NCBI GenBank assembly: GCA_005408345.1
Contig: SEMN01000142.1
Span: 868,001 to 932,000 of the forward strand
DNA: 64,000 nt
Source of the DNA: Macquaria australasica
Lineage: Eukaryota; Chordata; Actinopteri; Centrarchiformes; Percichthyidae
Reading direction: 5' to 3'
The first letter of the stretch is position 1. Every line of letters starts with the position of its first letter. Under the pieces are notes generated by a model. It was given only the letters and a program-made list of their open reading frames with translations, made no database searches and was not told the origin of the DNA. The translations under genes and the position numbers were made by a program. This document shows positions 36,066 through 48,720 of the stretch, one piece after another.

Positions 36066-38919
36066 GCTGAAAGTGTGGAAAAGAGGGATATAAAAAAGAA
36101 TGAAAGAGCGCACTTCCTGGAGGGTATGGAGAGCATACCCAGTGGCTGGAAATGATTAAGTGTTTTAGATTTTTATAATATGCACTGTTTCTCTGGGAGA
36201 GAAACAGGGTCAGCGCAGAGCAAACTATTAGCCTTAATCAGCCCTGATCCACTGGCATTGAGGGTTTTTAGTTTCATATGAGTAACATTCTGCCTAAATG
36301 AGCTGCCAGCGTACAGCCCTGCTCAAACCTGTGTCACGGTATCACTGTGAATGCAGCCCAATAAATAAAATGTGTATATATATATATACACACACACACA
36401 CAAACAGGATTGTATATTGGAATTCTAATTACAAAGAAATATTTTTGTCACATTTCACTTTGCAGACATGATTTTGCTGTGGCCTGAGGCAGTTCATCTA
36501 TAAATTCCTCTATAAAATAGATTTTGTGGTATAAAATTGTATGTCCCCTGATTACAGTAGAAGTCTTTCTTTATTAAGCCAACAAACGTTGATTGTGTTG
36601 TCTTACACCGAATAAATGAAATAGTGATCCCTTTTAGGCCTGCTGCTGTGTAATTGTTAAAATCAAGTAATTATGTTGTTCAACTTGAACTAGCTCCGAA
36701 CAAGCTAGTAAAGTGGACATCGTGATTATCTTTTCAAAAATACTGAGCCCAAGGTCAAGAATGAACTTCCATGCTTAAGTCTAGTAGGATTTAAAACCTT
36801 GTTATTGCATAAACTACAGTACATATCCACAAAACACTAACTGTGCTGCATGTTTTACAGCTGACAAACAAGCACGGCTCTGACTTCTCCCTCCTTATAC
36901 ATGCCTCAGATTTGGATATCACAAGTCTTTCAGGGAACGCTGCATTTGTCAAACTGTAGAAATCTGCCATCACCTCACAGGTTAATGTATTGTCAGCTTA
37001 AGTCTAGCCGCACTGTACGTGGCTACACGTGAGTTTAGTTAAACTCGTGAACATCACCAGCCTGATATGAACGTGCAGATCCTTTGTTTTGCCACTGTGA
37101 TGCATGAACCGGTTGTATCATATGAGAAATGTGAGAGAGTGCAAGTGGAAATTAAATTTCATACACTGCCAACACCTGAAATGACCTTTCAGAGTTTATG
37201 GGCTTTTGTCAGAGTGACAAAGGGAACAGTGTAACTTTATGATGTATTATGTTAGTGGACAAAGGTTTAAGTGACAAACTCTCTCGCTCTCTCTCTGGAG
37301 CAGAATGCTGTTATTGTTTCCTCTTTAGCAGCTCTCTCCCTGATGATTCACTCTCGTCCATCACTTGCATTAAAACACACCTAGGAGCCTGACTTCACTC
37401 ATACTCTAAGTGACATGGTTTGGGACCCTGGTTGACTGAAGGATTGTGAGGAAGGCTTAAATTCACACAGAGCAGGAGGGGAAAAGATGAGGAGAGGCCA
37501 GCAGTCGATTTAGTGTGTGTTAGTGTTGTGAAAACCAGAGACTAGTGGGTGTGTACATAACCACTGTATCGGCCTTTTATTAGCACATTTGTGTGTACTA
37601 ATACAGATATGGATGTGTTTTGACCCATCTCTGTCTTAACATCTGAATGAGGAAATCATGCTTTGACAAATGCAAGTGTCATGAAACCAAGAACAAACAT
37701 TATGAGGTATTTGTTTCCCATTATCTACAAAACCATCATAGTCTTTATTTTTTTGGTTTAAACAAATGCATGCTGTATCTGATCATAGTAAGGATTATTT
37801 CTGTTTTTAGTCAGGATCTATAAGTGATACAACATGGCCCTTGTTCAGCAGAAATATTAAGTTTATAGGATTTTGGCAAATCCCATGTATTTTTAAATTG
37901 TACTATAATTTGGACAGGTTTGGTTTTTTCACTGGGAGACATTATGAAATGGGTGCATGTGGCACATTTTGAAAGGCATCATAGAGGGGTTTTAGTTTCT
38001 TTCCAAATAATTCAGACCCTTTTAGATCAAAAAGCATGTACACACACACACACACCTGGGCACACCCACACACAGACACACATAAGGTTTAATGAATGGT
38101 AGATGAAACCTTGAATGCAGTATTCTGTATTGTTTCAACATTAGCTCTGTCTCCACACAAGAACACGAGATGATAATGTAATGTTTCTATGTAATAAAGA
38201 ACCTCATTTTCTGCGTATTTCAACCTTGAAGAATCATTTCAATGAAGCACATCTGCTGAATTAAATGCTAACACACATTGTATTTGCAGTCACAACTGGC
38301 TGTACAGCTCTTTATGGAGTTTGAGAGGAAATAAAATGCACCGAGCTCAAAAAACATCTTGATTGATTTTAACAATGCAACATGTTTGGGAACCCTGTAG
38401 TGGTGGAAAGCCCCAGAATATAATACACTCATATAGGCAACCATTTTGGTGTAAATGAGTGTGGTTCTGCTTTATCTGTTTTTCTTTTACCTCTTTGGCC
38501 AATGTTTATATGGGCTGAGCGATGGGAAATCACTGATTTGGGCTTGATTTGGATTTTGGAGTTGACTTTGTGTCCACTTGTATTTAATAAAATTGGCATC
38601 TTTTCCTAGTTTGTTGTCAGAAGTCTTGTCTTTGACACTCCTCCAGTGCACAAACCCACTCTGTGACCCTCTGCAGGTGCCAGGGGTGCTTTTTGTGGGT
38701 CACTGAGTTGTAACATAGGATATTATTAAGTGATACTGACAGAATGGAGGTATCACTCACCTCCAGTGACCTAGAAAAATAGAAACACGACTAAGGAAAG
38801 TGAAGGGATCACCAAAGTTCCTGTAATTCATCCTGAGGGTAACATACACTCAGTTGCCTGGGTGTATGTTAGCCTCAGGCAACTGAATTGGCAATACATG
38901 CAGTAGTTGTTAAAACATT
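36066..38919 (+). repeat. Direct duplication, unit 1
   Basis: 2,854 bp that recur at 39522-42426 in the same orientation. By eye the two differ at about a dozen bases and four indels: one CA unit near 36390, 6 bp near 37586, 1 bp near 37946, and 42 bp at about 38297. The last 120 bp belong to a family-X repeat, so the right edge falls inside a dispersed repeat. The unit includes the (TA)7(CA)7 tract near 36374-36402 and a (AC)n tract near 38041-38055. No gene recognised. Confidence 0.95.
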
Positions 38920-39521
38920 GTAACTGAACATGATCTGGGGTTTTGCAGAATTGTCTAATATCACTGTTTTTGTCTGCTGATAGGGTTGATGACCCAGGTA
39001 ACCATAACCCAGAGAGGCTAGGAGTTAAACCTCTGCTGAACCAAACCAGAAGACACAACAATGAACAGGAATAGGAAAGGAGAAGCTTTCATTCAAAGCA
39101 ACACAAACAAACGTGATGTTTTAGATCAGTCGTGCAGTGATGATTGATGTGCAAAGTTTCCACTTCCTTTGTCCAGACACTGTGCACAATGTAGTCCAAA
39201 GTCAGCACAGTGCTTTGTGTTTTCCCCAATTTTGTCCTTTAATTTCTAAATACCTGCCAAGCTTTGTTCCCACAGCAAATCTATTGCTAGGTCCAGTATA
39301 CTTGCATACAACACAGAAGTAGAAAGTTAAAGTGTCTCTGAAGTCCCTGTCTAACCTGGTAGATCCCACAATGTGGTTCCCATCAGGGGGCAGAGAGCGA
39401 GAGCAGTGAGAACAGTGGTAGCTACATTAATTAATGCAGTGTCACAGGCTTTGCTTCTGTGATGTCACAGGACACACAGACCAACATTATATTAATATAA
39501 CAGGTAAGTCATGACAAAGGA
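38920..39521. other. Spacer between duplication units
   Basis: About 602 bp present only once. No recognisable repeat ends, no gene. Confidence 0.7.
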
Positions 39522-42426
39522 GCTGAAAGTGTGGAAAAGAGGGATTTAAAAAAGAATGAAAGAGCGCACTTCCTGGAGGGTATGGAGAGCATACCCAGTG
39601 GCTGGAAATGATTAAGTGTTTTAGATTTTTATAATATGCACTGTTTCTCTGGGAGAGAAACAGGGTCAGCGCAGAGCAAACTATTAGCCTTAATCAGCCC
39701 TGATCCACTGGCATTGAGGGTTTTTAGTTTCATATGAGTAACATTCTGCCTAAATGAGCTGCCAGCGTACAGCCCTGCTCAAACCTGTGTCACGGTATCA
39801 CTGTGAATGCAGCCCAATAAATAAAATGTGTATATATATATATACACACACACACACACAAACAGGATTGTATATTGGAATTCTAATTACAAAGAAATAT
39901 TTTTGTCACATTTCACTTTGCAGACATGATTTTGCTGTGGCCTGAGGCAGTTCATCTATAAATTCCTCTATAAAATAGATTTTGTGGTATAAAATTGTAT
40001 GTCCCCTGATTACAGTAGAAGTCTTTCTTTATTAAGCCAACAAACGTTGATTGTGTTGTCTTACACCGAATAAATGAAATAGTGATCCCTTTTAGGCCTG
40101 CTGCTGTGTAATTGTTAAAATCAAGTAATTATGTTGTTCAACTTGAACTAGCTCCGAACAAGCTAGTAAAGTGGACATCGTGATTATCTTTTCAAAAATA
40201 CTGAGCCCAAGGTCAAGAATGAACTTCCATGCTTAAGTCTAGTAGGATTTAAAACCTTGTTATTGCATAAACTACAGTACATATCCACAAAACACTAACT
40301 GTGCTGCATGTTTTACAGCTGACAAACAAGCACGGCTCTGACTTCTCCCTCCTTATACATGCCTCAGATTTGGATATCACAAGTCTTTCAGGGAACGCTG
40401 CATTTGTCAAACTGTAGAAATCTGCCATCACCTCACAGGTTAATGTATTGTCAGCTTAAGTCTAGCCGCACTGTACGTGGCTACACGTGAGTTTAGTTAA
40501 ACTCGTGAACATCACCAGCCTGATATGAACGTGCAGATCCTTTGTTTTGCCACTGTGATGCATGAACCGGTTGTATCATATGAGAAATGTGAGAGAGTGC
40601 AAGTGGAAATTAAATTTCATACACTGCCAACACCTGAAATGACCTTTCAGAGTTTATGGGCTTTTGTCAGAGTGACAAAGGGAACAGTGTAACTTTATGA
40701 TGTATTATGTTAGTGGACAAAGGTTTAAGTGACAAACTCTCTCGCTCTCTCTCTGGAGCAGAATGCTGTTATTGTTTCCTCTTTAGCAGCTCTCTCCCTG
40801 ATGATTCACTCTCGTCCATCACTTGCATTAAAACACACCTAGGAGCCTGACTTCACTCATACTCTAAGTGACATGGTTTGGGACCCTGGTTGACTGAAGG
40901 ATTGTGAGGAAGGCTTAAATTCACACAGAGCAGGAGGGGAAAAGATGAGGAGAGGCCAGCAGTCGATTTAGTGTGTGTTAGTGTTGTGAAAACCAGAGAC
41001 TAGTGGGTGTGTACATAACCACTGTATCGGCCTTTTATTAGCACAAGTGCATTTGTGTGTACTAATACAGATATGGATGTGTTTTGACCCATCTCTGTCT
41101 TAACATCTGAATGAGGAAATCATGCTTTGACAAATGCAAGTGTCATGAAACCAAGAACAAACATTATGAGGTATTTGTTTCCCATTATCTACAAAACCAT
41201 CATAGTCTTTATTTTTTTGGTTTAAACAAATGCATGCTGTATCTGATCATAGTAAGGATTATTTCTGTTTTTAGTCAGGATCTATAAGTGATACAACATG
41301 GCCCTTGTTCAGCAGAAATATTAAGTTTATAGGATTTTGGCAAATCCCATGTATTTTTAAATTGTACTATAATTTGGACAGGTTTGGTTTTTTCACTGGG
41401 AGACATCTATGAAATGGGTGCATGTGGCACATTTTGAAAGGCATCATAGAGGGGTTTTAGTTTCTTTCCAAATAATTCAGACCCTTTTAGATCAAAAAGC
41501 ATGTACACACACACACACACCTGGGCACACCCACACACAGACACACATAAGGTTTAATGAATGGTAGATGAAACCTTGAATGCAGTATTCTGTATTGTTT
41601 CAACATTAGCTCTGTCTCCGCACAAGAACACGAGATGATAATGTAATGTTTCTATGTAATGAAGAACCTCATTTTCTGCGTATTTCAACCTTGAAGAATC
41701 ATTTCAATGAAGCACATCTGCTGAATTAAATGCTAACACACATTGTATTTGCAGTCACATGAATTGTACAGCACAGATCAGAAGTGAACAGCTCAGTCAC
41801 AACTGGCTGTACAGCTCTTTATGGAGTTTGAGAGGAAATAAAATGCACCGAGCTCAAAAAACATCTTGATTGATTTTAACAATGCAACATGTTTGGGAAC
41901 CCTTCAGTGGTGGAAAGCCCCAGAATATAATACACTCATATAGGCAACCATTTTGGTGTAAATGAGTGTGGTTCTGCTTTATCTGTTTTTCTTTTACCTC
42001 TTTGGCCAATGTTTATATGGGCTGAGCGATGGGAAATCACTGATTTGGGCTTGATTTGGATTTTGGAGTTGACTTTGTGTCCACTTGTATTTAATAAAAC
42101 TGGCATCTTTTCCTAGTTTGTTGTCAGAAGTCTTGTCTTTGACACTCCCCCAGTGCACAAATCCACTCTGTGACCCTCTGCAGGTGCCAGGGGTGCTTTT
42201 TGTGGGTCACTGAGTTGTAACATGGGATATTATTAAGTGATACTGACAGAATGGAGGTATCATTCACCTCCAGTGACCTAGAAAAATAGAAACACGACTA
42301 AGGAAAGTGAAGGGATCACCAAAGTTCCTGTAATTCATCCTGAGGGTAACATACACTCAGTTGCCTGGGTGTATGTTAGCCTCAGGCAACTGAATTGGCA
42401 ATACATGCAGTAGTTGTTGAAACATT
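39522..42426 (+). repeat. Direct duplication, unit 2
   Basis: 2,905-bp partner of 36066-38919; the length difference of 51 bp is fully explained by the four indels. The offset is 3,456 bp at the left edge and 3,507 bp at the right edge. Unlike unit 1, it runs on into a full family-X repeat. Confidence 0.95.
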
Positions 42427-42695
42427 TCACTCAAACTGTTTGTACAAAATGTTGTGCCAATCCATCTAGTAGATGCTGAGATATGTCACTGGACAAATGA
42501 AAACTTTGACCTGCTGGTGGCGCTAGAGGATAAGTCAGAGGATCACCAAAGTCCCTAGGATTCATCCCCTGGGGACCATGGATCAATATACCAAATTTCA
42601 TGGCAATCCACCAAAGAGATATTTCAGTCAGGACCGAAGTGGTGAACCAACTGACCAACGGCAGATATTCCCATCCCTACAGCTATTCCGTTAGC
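42410..42695 (+). repeat. Dispersed teleost repeat, family X, copy 3
   Basis: Contains AAACATTTCACTCAAACTG, AACTTTGACCTGCTGGTGGC, GGATCACCAAAGTC, TTCATGGCAATCCACC and ATTCCCATCCCTACAG in the same order as the copy at 11.2 kb. Confidence 0.8.
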
Positions 42696-43140
42696 GTGAT
42701 TAAAAATGATCAGAACTGTTCTGAAGAAACAGTAATCTTGGATAAATCTTGGATAAAGTTGTAAGTGAATTTTCACTCACAGTCAGTGGAATGATGCAGC
42801 TCAGTTCTCCTATTGGTGTAATAATGGGGATTTCTAGATCACCACCTTTACACTGCCTGGCCTGGAATACTGAAGAGGTCCATTTGGCTTCGTCTTATCA
42901 AAGAAAGGGTCTGAAATACATATTAATGTGGCTGTGGGATTTATGACTGGTATGAGTCTTCTCATCTGAGACACCAGTGATTCAAAACTGTTGCATGAAA
43001 GTGGTTGTGTTTGACTCACCTACCACCCTGAAATCTGTGTATATACTGTGTGTGTCTGAGTCACTGAGTTCAATGAAAGACTGAACTAAAGAAACTAAAG
43101 AGCCACAGAACTACAGCAGCCAGTGTGCATGTCTTAATAA

Positions 43141-43476
43141 ATGCAGATGTGGTCGTCTCTTTCCTTCTGCCAATTTTATTTTCTCTTTCTAGATACAGAT
43201 TCAGCAACACCCCCAACTGCTCCACTACAACAATACCCTATTGTGTCTACAAGCCAAATGTATGGCAGATTGCAGCCTTCATATGATGGTGAAAGGCTGC
43301 CAAAAATGAAGGCCAATTTGTCTTTGTGTGGTTTGTCTACAGAGTGCTGTAGCTTGACAAGGTTCACAGAAAACTGGCCTGTTTACTTGGAAGATCACAT
43401 TAGCTTCGTTTACAGTGGAAGGATACGCAGTTTATCTGTCACACGTTTTGCCAGGTTTAGGACTCAGTTACAGTAG
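43141..43476 (+). other. Unrecognised 111-codon open frame
   Basis: Longest frame between 42.7 and 45.0 kb not explained by simple repeats. A pyrimidine tract ending in TCTTTCTAG at about 43191 could be a splice acceptor, after which the frame reads through 94 codons (DTDSATPPTAPLQQY... to a stop at 43474-43476). I recognise no domain or family. It could be a 3' terminal exon, a repeat fragment or chance. Low confidence that it is translated. Confidence 0.15.
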
Positions 43477-43479
43477 CCT

Positions 43480-45929
43480 GGGGACTAAAACATTTACCAA
43501 TGACAGGGAATTGCATAGTTGTATGTTTTACAAACAGTAACAAAGTTCTCCCTCCTATATATTAATGCAGGGAAAATGTATGGAGTGTGAACTTCCCCCG
43601 ACTCTCTTCTTGCTAGGAAAACACACCAGACTCTTGTAGGTATGAATCCGTCACAATGTCCATTTTAAAGGGTAAATCAACACTGAATCACAGAGGGCAA
43701 AAATGTTGACAACTGACCACACCTAGTTCAGCGTTGGTCTACAGGTGTTTCCCATCAGCTGTTGAAGGAAAAACACCTGCTGTGACATCACTGAGGTGTG
43801 GCCAGAAACATGCTTAAAAGTTCAACTCACAGCAGATGATTTCTGCAGTATGTGATTGACAGTGAATTGTTCTTTAAAACAGGAACAGCAGTTTGGGCAG
43901 ATAGATCCATTTTCTTTACAAATGGTGATTTGTTCATATCAGTGGTTTGGGATTTTTGACATTTCTTTTCAATAAAAATTGAAACGAAATTACAGTTTTT
44001 CGATAAAAGTAAAATATAGCATAATTTTTCCAAGCAGGAGCAAAACTCCAGTATTTACAGAGTTAATTTAGTACATAATGAAATAGTATCCAAAGTTCTT
44101 TGGGAGATCTTTGCTCTTATCATTCCCATCGTAGACTTAAATTTGTGTTTCCCATGGTGGTTGGATCATCGTGTTTTGGCAAGAAATTAATCTTCTTTAA
44201 ACCTCGTCACCTAACACTGCCAGTCACATGAAGTAATCTGATAAGCCTGATCAACCCAAGTTTAACATACAAAGATAGTGTAACTGTGGAAGAGCCTATC
44301 TGAGCGACCACCCAGGCCAGCTGGCCGGCTGACGAGGTGAAGTTTATTGTACTGAGCGAGTCTGGTCACACAATTCTCAGACTCTTACACATCTCAGAGC
44401 TAACATCAGATATGGGTCTGGGGCTGAATGAAATCTAGATGTGTCATTGTTCATTCTGGCAAAATAATAACTGTTCTGCTGTCAATCGGAACTTCTTAAC
44501 CTCTGACCCGTAACGCTGCGTCATGGGAAGTGGTGAGATAAGGAGTCCAGTTTAACAGCCATGAAAGTATAACAAGCTTATCAGAGCTACAAGCCAGCTC
44601 TGCTGACTAACTACACTGACTACACAAGTTATAAAGACCACATGCACTTTATAACAAAGAGACTGACTAGGTATATCCAGGTCCAATTTATTTTCATTGT
44701 ATGGATTAATTACACTAAATAAAAAGGGAAGAGAAAGGATTGTGTTTTGTGCAAAATGTGGTTCAAAATTGGCAGGTGGTTCTTCTGTTTTAAACATTGG
44801 GATTGTGTGCATTTGGCAAACCAGCTACATGCTATTTAACAGAGAGTGAATAATACAGTAAGCATTTCTACGTTTCGGCACCACTGAAGAAAAATACAGG
44901 TTCTGTGCAATCTCATGTCAAAGTTGTGGTAATGACATCATGATCTTGTTTGAAAATTGTGTGTGTGAAAATGTGCAGTTTAGGAATAAAGATTTATTGT
45001 TACATTTCCTAACAACACTGTCCTTTTCATCAGCAATTACTAACTAAACAATTGAATTGCTAAAAAAGGGAAAGGGGCATAAGGTTTATTTAGTGATGTT
45101 CTATCACAAATCAAACCCAGCAAAATCAGGAGCAGGGGCATCAAAACTTGGACAGTAGTACAGTGTGGTTTTGTTGTTTTAAGGATTGGCATCCTTTGTT
45201 TTGTCACTCTGGTCTCCATCAGAGAGAAGCCCAAAGCTGGGTTGGACGCACATATGGAACTGCTACGTTCTCCCTGCCTGTTTATGTTGCTCAACATCTG
45301 TTGAAAGTAACAACACTGACCACAAAACTCTGTGCCAAAACATTGGTTCAATATTAGCATATGGGAGGAATCAAAAGCACATAGCGAGTAAAAACCGATA
45401 AAAAACAAGAGACAAAAGTATAAAAATCCTGTCACTTCTCAATAACTTTTTTAGATAGGTGGTTTTATATTTGATTAGCTCAAATGAGAAGGGCTAGCAA
45501 TGAGAATAAAAGCAAGGAAGTGGATTTGAAACTAAACATTATTTAAAAAATGACCTGCTGAGCAACTACATGTCCATACTGTAGCTCCATATGTTGCACT
45601 GCTGTGCAGAAGAAAGCAACAGCCCAAAGCCTTTTGTTTTACTTATGCACTATGGAGCTAAATTATACAGACATAACCACTGTATGTCTTTCTTTTATTG
45701 TCTATATTGAACCTCTCCAACCTCACAGAGGAATTCTTCAGAAAATCAGATTGTGAAGTCTCAGCTAGAAACACATCAGAGATATGAGCAGCAGGCTGCG
45801 GAGGTCTCTGCATTACTGATGTGGAGGCTGGAGAACTTCCATCATGTTGCCAGTGTGTAACTGAAACATTACTGTGAGCAGCACTGATGCACAAGAGTGA
45901 TAGTGCTGCAGTCGACTCAATGACACAGA
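43480..45929. other. Non-coding, nothing recognised
   Basis: No supported gene; the minus-strand frame 45040-45435 (131 codons) has hydrophobic stretches but no recognisable family. Confidence 0.45.
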
Positions 45930-46004
45930 CAGAGAGAGAGAGAGAGAGAGAGAGAGCAAAGGAAGGGAGAAAAGGGGCTTTCCATTGCCCTAGTTTCCAT
46001 GACC

Positions 46005-46080
<76 letters not shown>

Positions 46081-46232
46081 TGAAGAGTAGGATTAGCTCT
46101 TTAACGAGAACTACAGCTTTAACTGGCTTGCATTCAAAAGACAAGTGAGAGAGAAAATGTTAAAAACTGGAAAAAAAAGAAAAAACGAAAAGACAGAAAC
46201 AATGTAAAACTGTGTGTGTGTGTGTGTGTGTG
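45930..46232. repeat. Cluster of (GA)n and two (GT)n microsatellites
   Basis: GA run at about 45930-45956, a GT run of about 36 units at 46007-46079 and a GT run at 46211-46232. All frames crossing them are repeat artefacts. Confidence 0.97.
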
Positions 46233-46639
46233 TACTCTCACAGGTGGGCCAAATGCACATCATTCTTGTGCAGTTACTTTGCAACCACAAACTCACTCAC
46301 GTTACTTCCAGCACTGTAGTTGCAGTAAAAATCATCACGCATCAAAGAGCATTCCCATAACAGTGACAGTGACGGATGGTGGTGAGGAAGACAGACTGTT
46401 GGAGACAAAAGAGTCAGGGCTGAATATTTGTGGTGAATCTTAAGGGTTTTCAATTCCAAGGGGTCCACTAAGAACCTAGTCCTCAGTTATTAAAGCCAAA
46501 GAAAATTGTGAATGATCAGTTATGTTCCACACCAAGTATACTGTGTTCTGTTTACTGAGTTAATGAGTCAGTATACAGTACACAGTATATATACAGTATG
46601 TGTGTGTAATATATAATATGGTATTCCTTTAGTCTAATT

Positions 46640-46760
46640 TAATGAGCATCTGACATCAGCATGACAATGCTCACAATGCTGACATTTAGCAGGTATAATG
46701 CTTACTATAATGTTTACAATGTCCACCATCTTAGTTTAACGTGTTAGCATGCGTGTTAAA
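46640..46760 (+). repeat. Dispersed teleost repeat, family X, copy 4 (partial)
   Basis: Contains ACAATGCTCACAATGCTGAC, TTAGCAGGTATAATG and CCACCATCTTAGTTTAAC, the left block of family X. It lies just upstream of the LINE relic. Confidence 0.65.
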
Positions 46761-46790
46761 TCTGCATTCTTTGCAACAAATAAATAAACA

Positions 46791-46878
46791 AGTGTCCGAA
46801 GTGGGGGCGAGGTGCAGCCCTGTATGCGTAACATACGTGGTGCATACAGGGCTGCACCTCGCCCCCACTTCGGACACT
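46791..46878. repeat. Perfect 37-bp inverted repeat at LINE 5' junction
   Basis: Left arm 46791-46827 and right arm 46842-46878 are exact reverse complements around a 14-nt loop. The right arm encodes the LINE phrase leading into PHFGHSDH; the left arm is its inverted copy. Confidence 0.95.
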
Positions 46879-48163
46879 CGGACCACATTTCTCTGTTCCT
46901 GTACCCGGCCTACAGACAGAGGCTGAAACAAACAAACCCTGTCTTGAAACAAGTTAAATTCTGGACCCCAGAGACTGAGGGCACCCTGCAGGACTGCTTT
47001 GCTCGGACAGACTGGGATGTGTTTAAAGCTGCAGCCACTCTGGAGGACTCTTCTGTTAGCATACAGGATTATGCTGAATATGTGACTGGGTACATTAGCA
47101 CTTGTGTTGACAACACCGTGCTCACCATATAAGTCAGGAAGTTCCCCAATCAGAAGCCCTGGATAAACAGTCAGGTACGCTATATGCTGCGTGCTCGCAC
47201 TGCTGCATTTAGATCAGGCAATGAGACGGAGTACAAAGCTGCGAAGTATGGACTGAGAAAAGCCATTACAGCGGCCAAGAGGCAGTACAGAGAGAAGCTG
47301 GCTCCGGGCGGTTGTGGCAAGGCCTGCAGCACATCACAGACTATAGAACCACCACCAGTATCATCAGTTCCACAGACAGCCTGCCGGATGATCTCAACAC
47401 CTTCTACACCCGCTTTGAGACCTCCAGTCACAGCACAGAGTGGAGGCATACACACACCTGGACCACCCGACCCCCCTCCCCTCCACCAACAGTCTCGTCA
47501 GGCCAGGTACACAAAGCTCTGAGTAAGATCAATCTCCATAAGGCAGCAGGACCAGACAACATCCCGGGGCGGGCACTTAGAGCATGTGCCAGCGAGTTGG
47601 CTGATGTTCTTACCTCCATCTTCAACCTTTCCCTCAGTCAGAGCACCGTTCCCTCCTGCTTCAAGACCACAATCATCGTCCCTCTTCCTAAGAAGAGCTC
47701 ACCCACCTGCCTGAATGATTATAGGCCGGTAGTAATCACTCCAATAATCATGAAGTGTTTTGAGAGAGTAGTGCTGGCCACATTCAAAGCAGCATACCGG
47801 ACACCTCGGACCCCCTGCAGTATGCCTAACAGGTCCACCTCAGATGCTATTGCTGCTGCCCTCCATTATTCCCTCTCCCACCTGGAAAATAAAGACTCCT
47901 ATATCAGGATGCTCCTTGTTGACTACAGCTCTGCTTTCAACACGGTCATCCCCCACAAACTCATCCACAAACTGTCTACGCTCGGTCTGCACCCCACTCT
48001 CTGTAACTGGGTCCTAGATTTTCTAACTGGCAGGCCCCAGGCTGTCAGGATTGGTAATAGGACTTCAGCAAGCATCATTACAAACATTGGCACTCCACAG
48101 GGATGCGTCCTCAGCCCCATCCTCTACACCCTGTTCACCTACGACTGTGTCAGGAAAAAATGA
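46842..48163 (+). mobile_element. LINE relic (CR1/jockey-type), endonuclease end to mid reverse transcriptase
   Basis: Frame-shifted remnant of a non-LTR retrotransposon ORF2, plus strand, 5'- and 3'-truncated. Frame 46812-47132 gives PHFGHSDHISLFLYPAYRQ (endonuclease end, near 46863) and the linker LQDCFARTDWDVFKAA; a stop follows at 47130. Frame 47184-47522 gives RARTAAFRSGNE and AAKRQYREKL. Frame 47312-48163 (283 codons) gives MWQGLQHITDY, LHKAAGPDNIPGRAL (residues 75-89), VPLPKK (123-128), NDYRPV (135-140), the motif-A DYSSAFNTV (204-212) and TPQGCVLSPILY (261-272). It stops just before the YADD box. The region between residues 155 and 172 is condensed, so part of the palm is deleted. The protein type is annotated in many fish genomes as jockey-like RNA-directed DNA polymerase. 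Not active. Confidence 0.92.
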
Positions 48164-48349
48164 ACGTCATTCATAGGCTGAGAAAAACTTAAACAGAGAA
48201 TGTTTTGAAGCTTGGATTTGGGTTTTCTGCAGACCAGAAGTAAAATTATCCCATAGGTTATTGAGAGGAAAAAATATTGACATTTGGAATTTTCTTTGAA
48301 CCATCAAGCTGCCATTACTAGAATTGCTTCTTTAGGATTAGATTCAGCC

Positions 48350-48720
48350 ATGGTGGCTGCTACTTATGCGAAGCTTACAGCTAAATGCTAACATCTGCAT
48401 GCTAACATGCTCACAATGATAAAGCTAACGGTGTAGCAGTATGGTTACCTTGTTAAGCATCCTTTTTTAGCCCGTTAGCATGCTAACATGTGCTATTTAG
48501 CAATAAACACAAAATACTGCTGTGGCTGATGGGAATGTCATTAGTTTTGCAGGTGCTTGGTCATAAACCAAAGTATTGGAGATATTTCACTTAATGTCTT
48601 TTGCAAATTTCATGATAATCCATTCGGTAGTTGTGGAGACCATGTGCAACCATTAGACCAACACTGCCATCCATAGAGCCATACTGCTAGCTCTTAGCAT
48701 GGCTAAAAGTTGACACAAAG
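48350..48720 (+). repeat. Dispersed teleost repeat, family X, copy 5
   Basis: Starts with AGCTAAATGCTAACATCTGC and GCTAACATGCTCACAATG, continues with GATGGGAATGTCATTAGTTT and ends with ATAGAGCCATACTGCTAGC. It covers both the left and middle blocks of the family. Confidence 0.8.

Noticed and set aside
36791..40431. Identical 60-codon minus-strand frames at 36791-36973 and 40249-40431
   Set aside because: Identity is due to the 2.85-kb duplication; the frames have no recognisable family.
45040..45435. 131-codon minus-strand frame with hydrophobic segments
   Set aside because: No recognisable family, no clear start context, and composition typical of AT-rich random frames.
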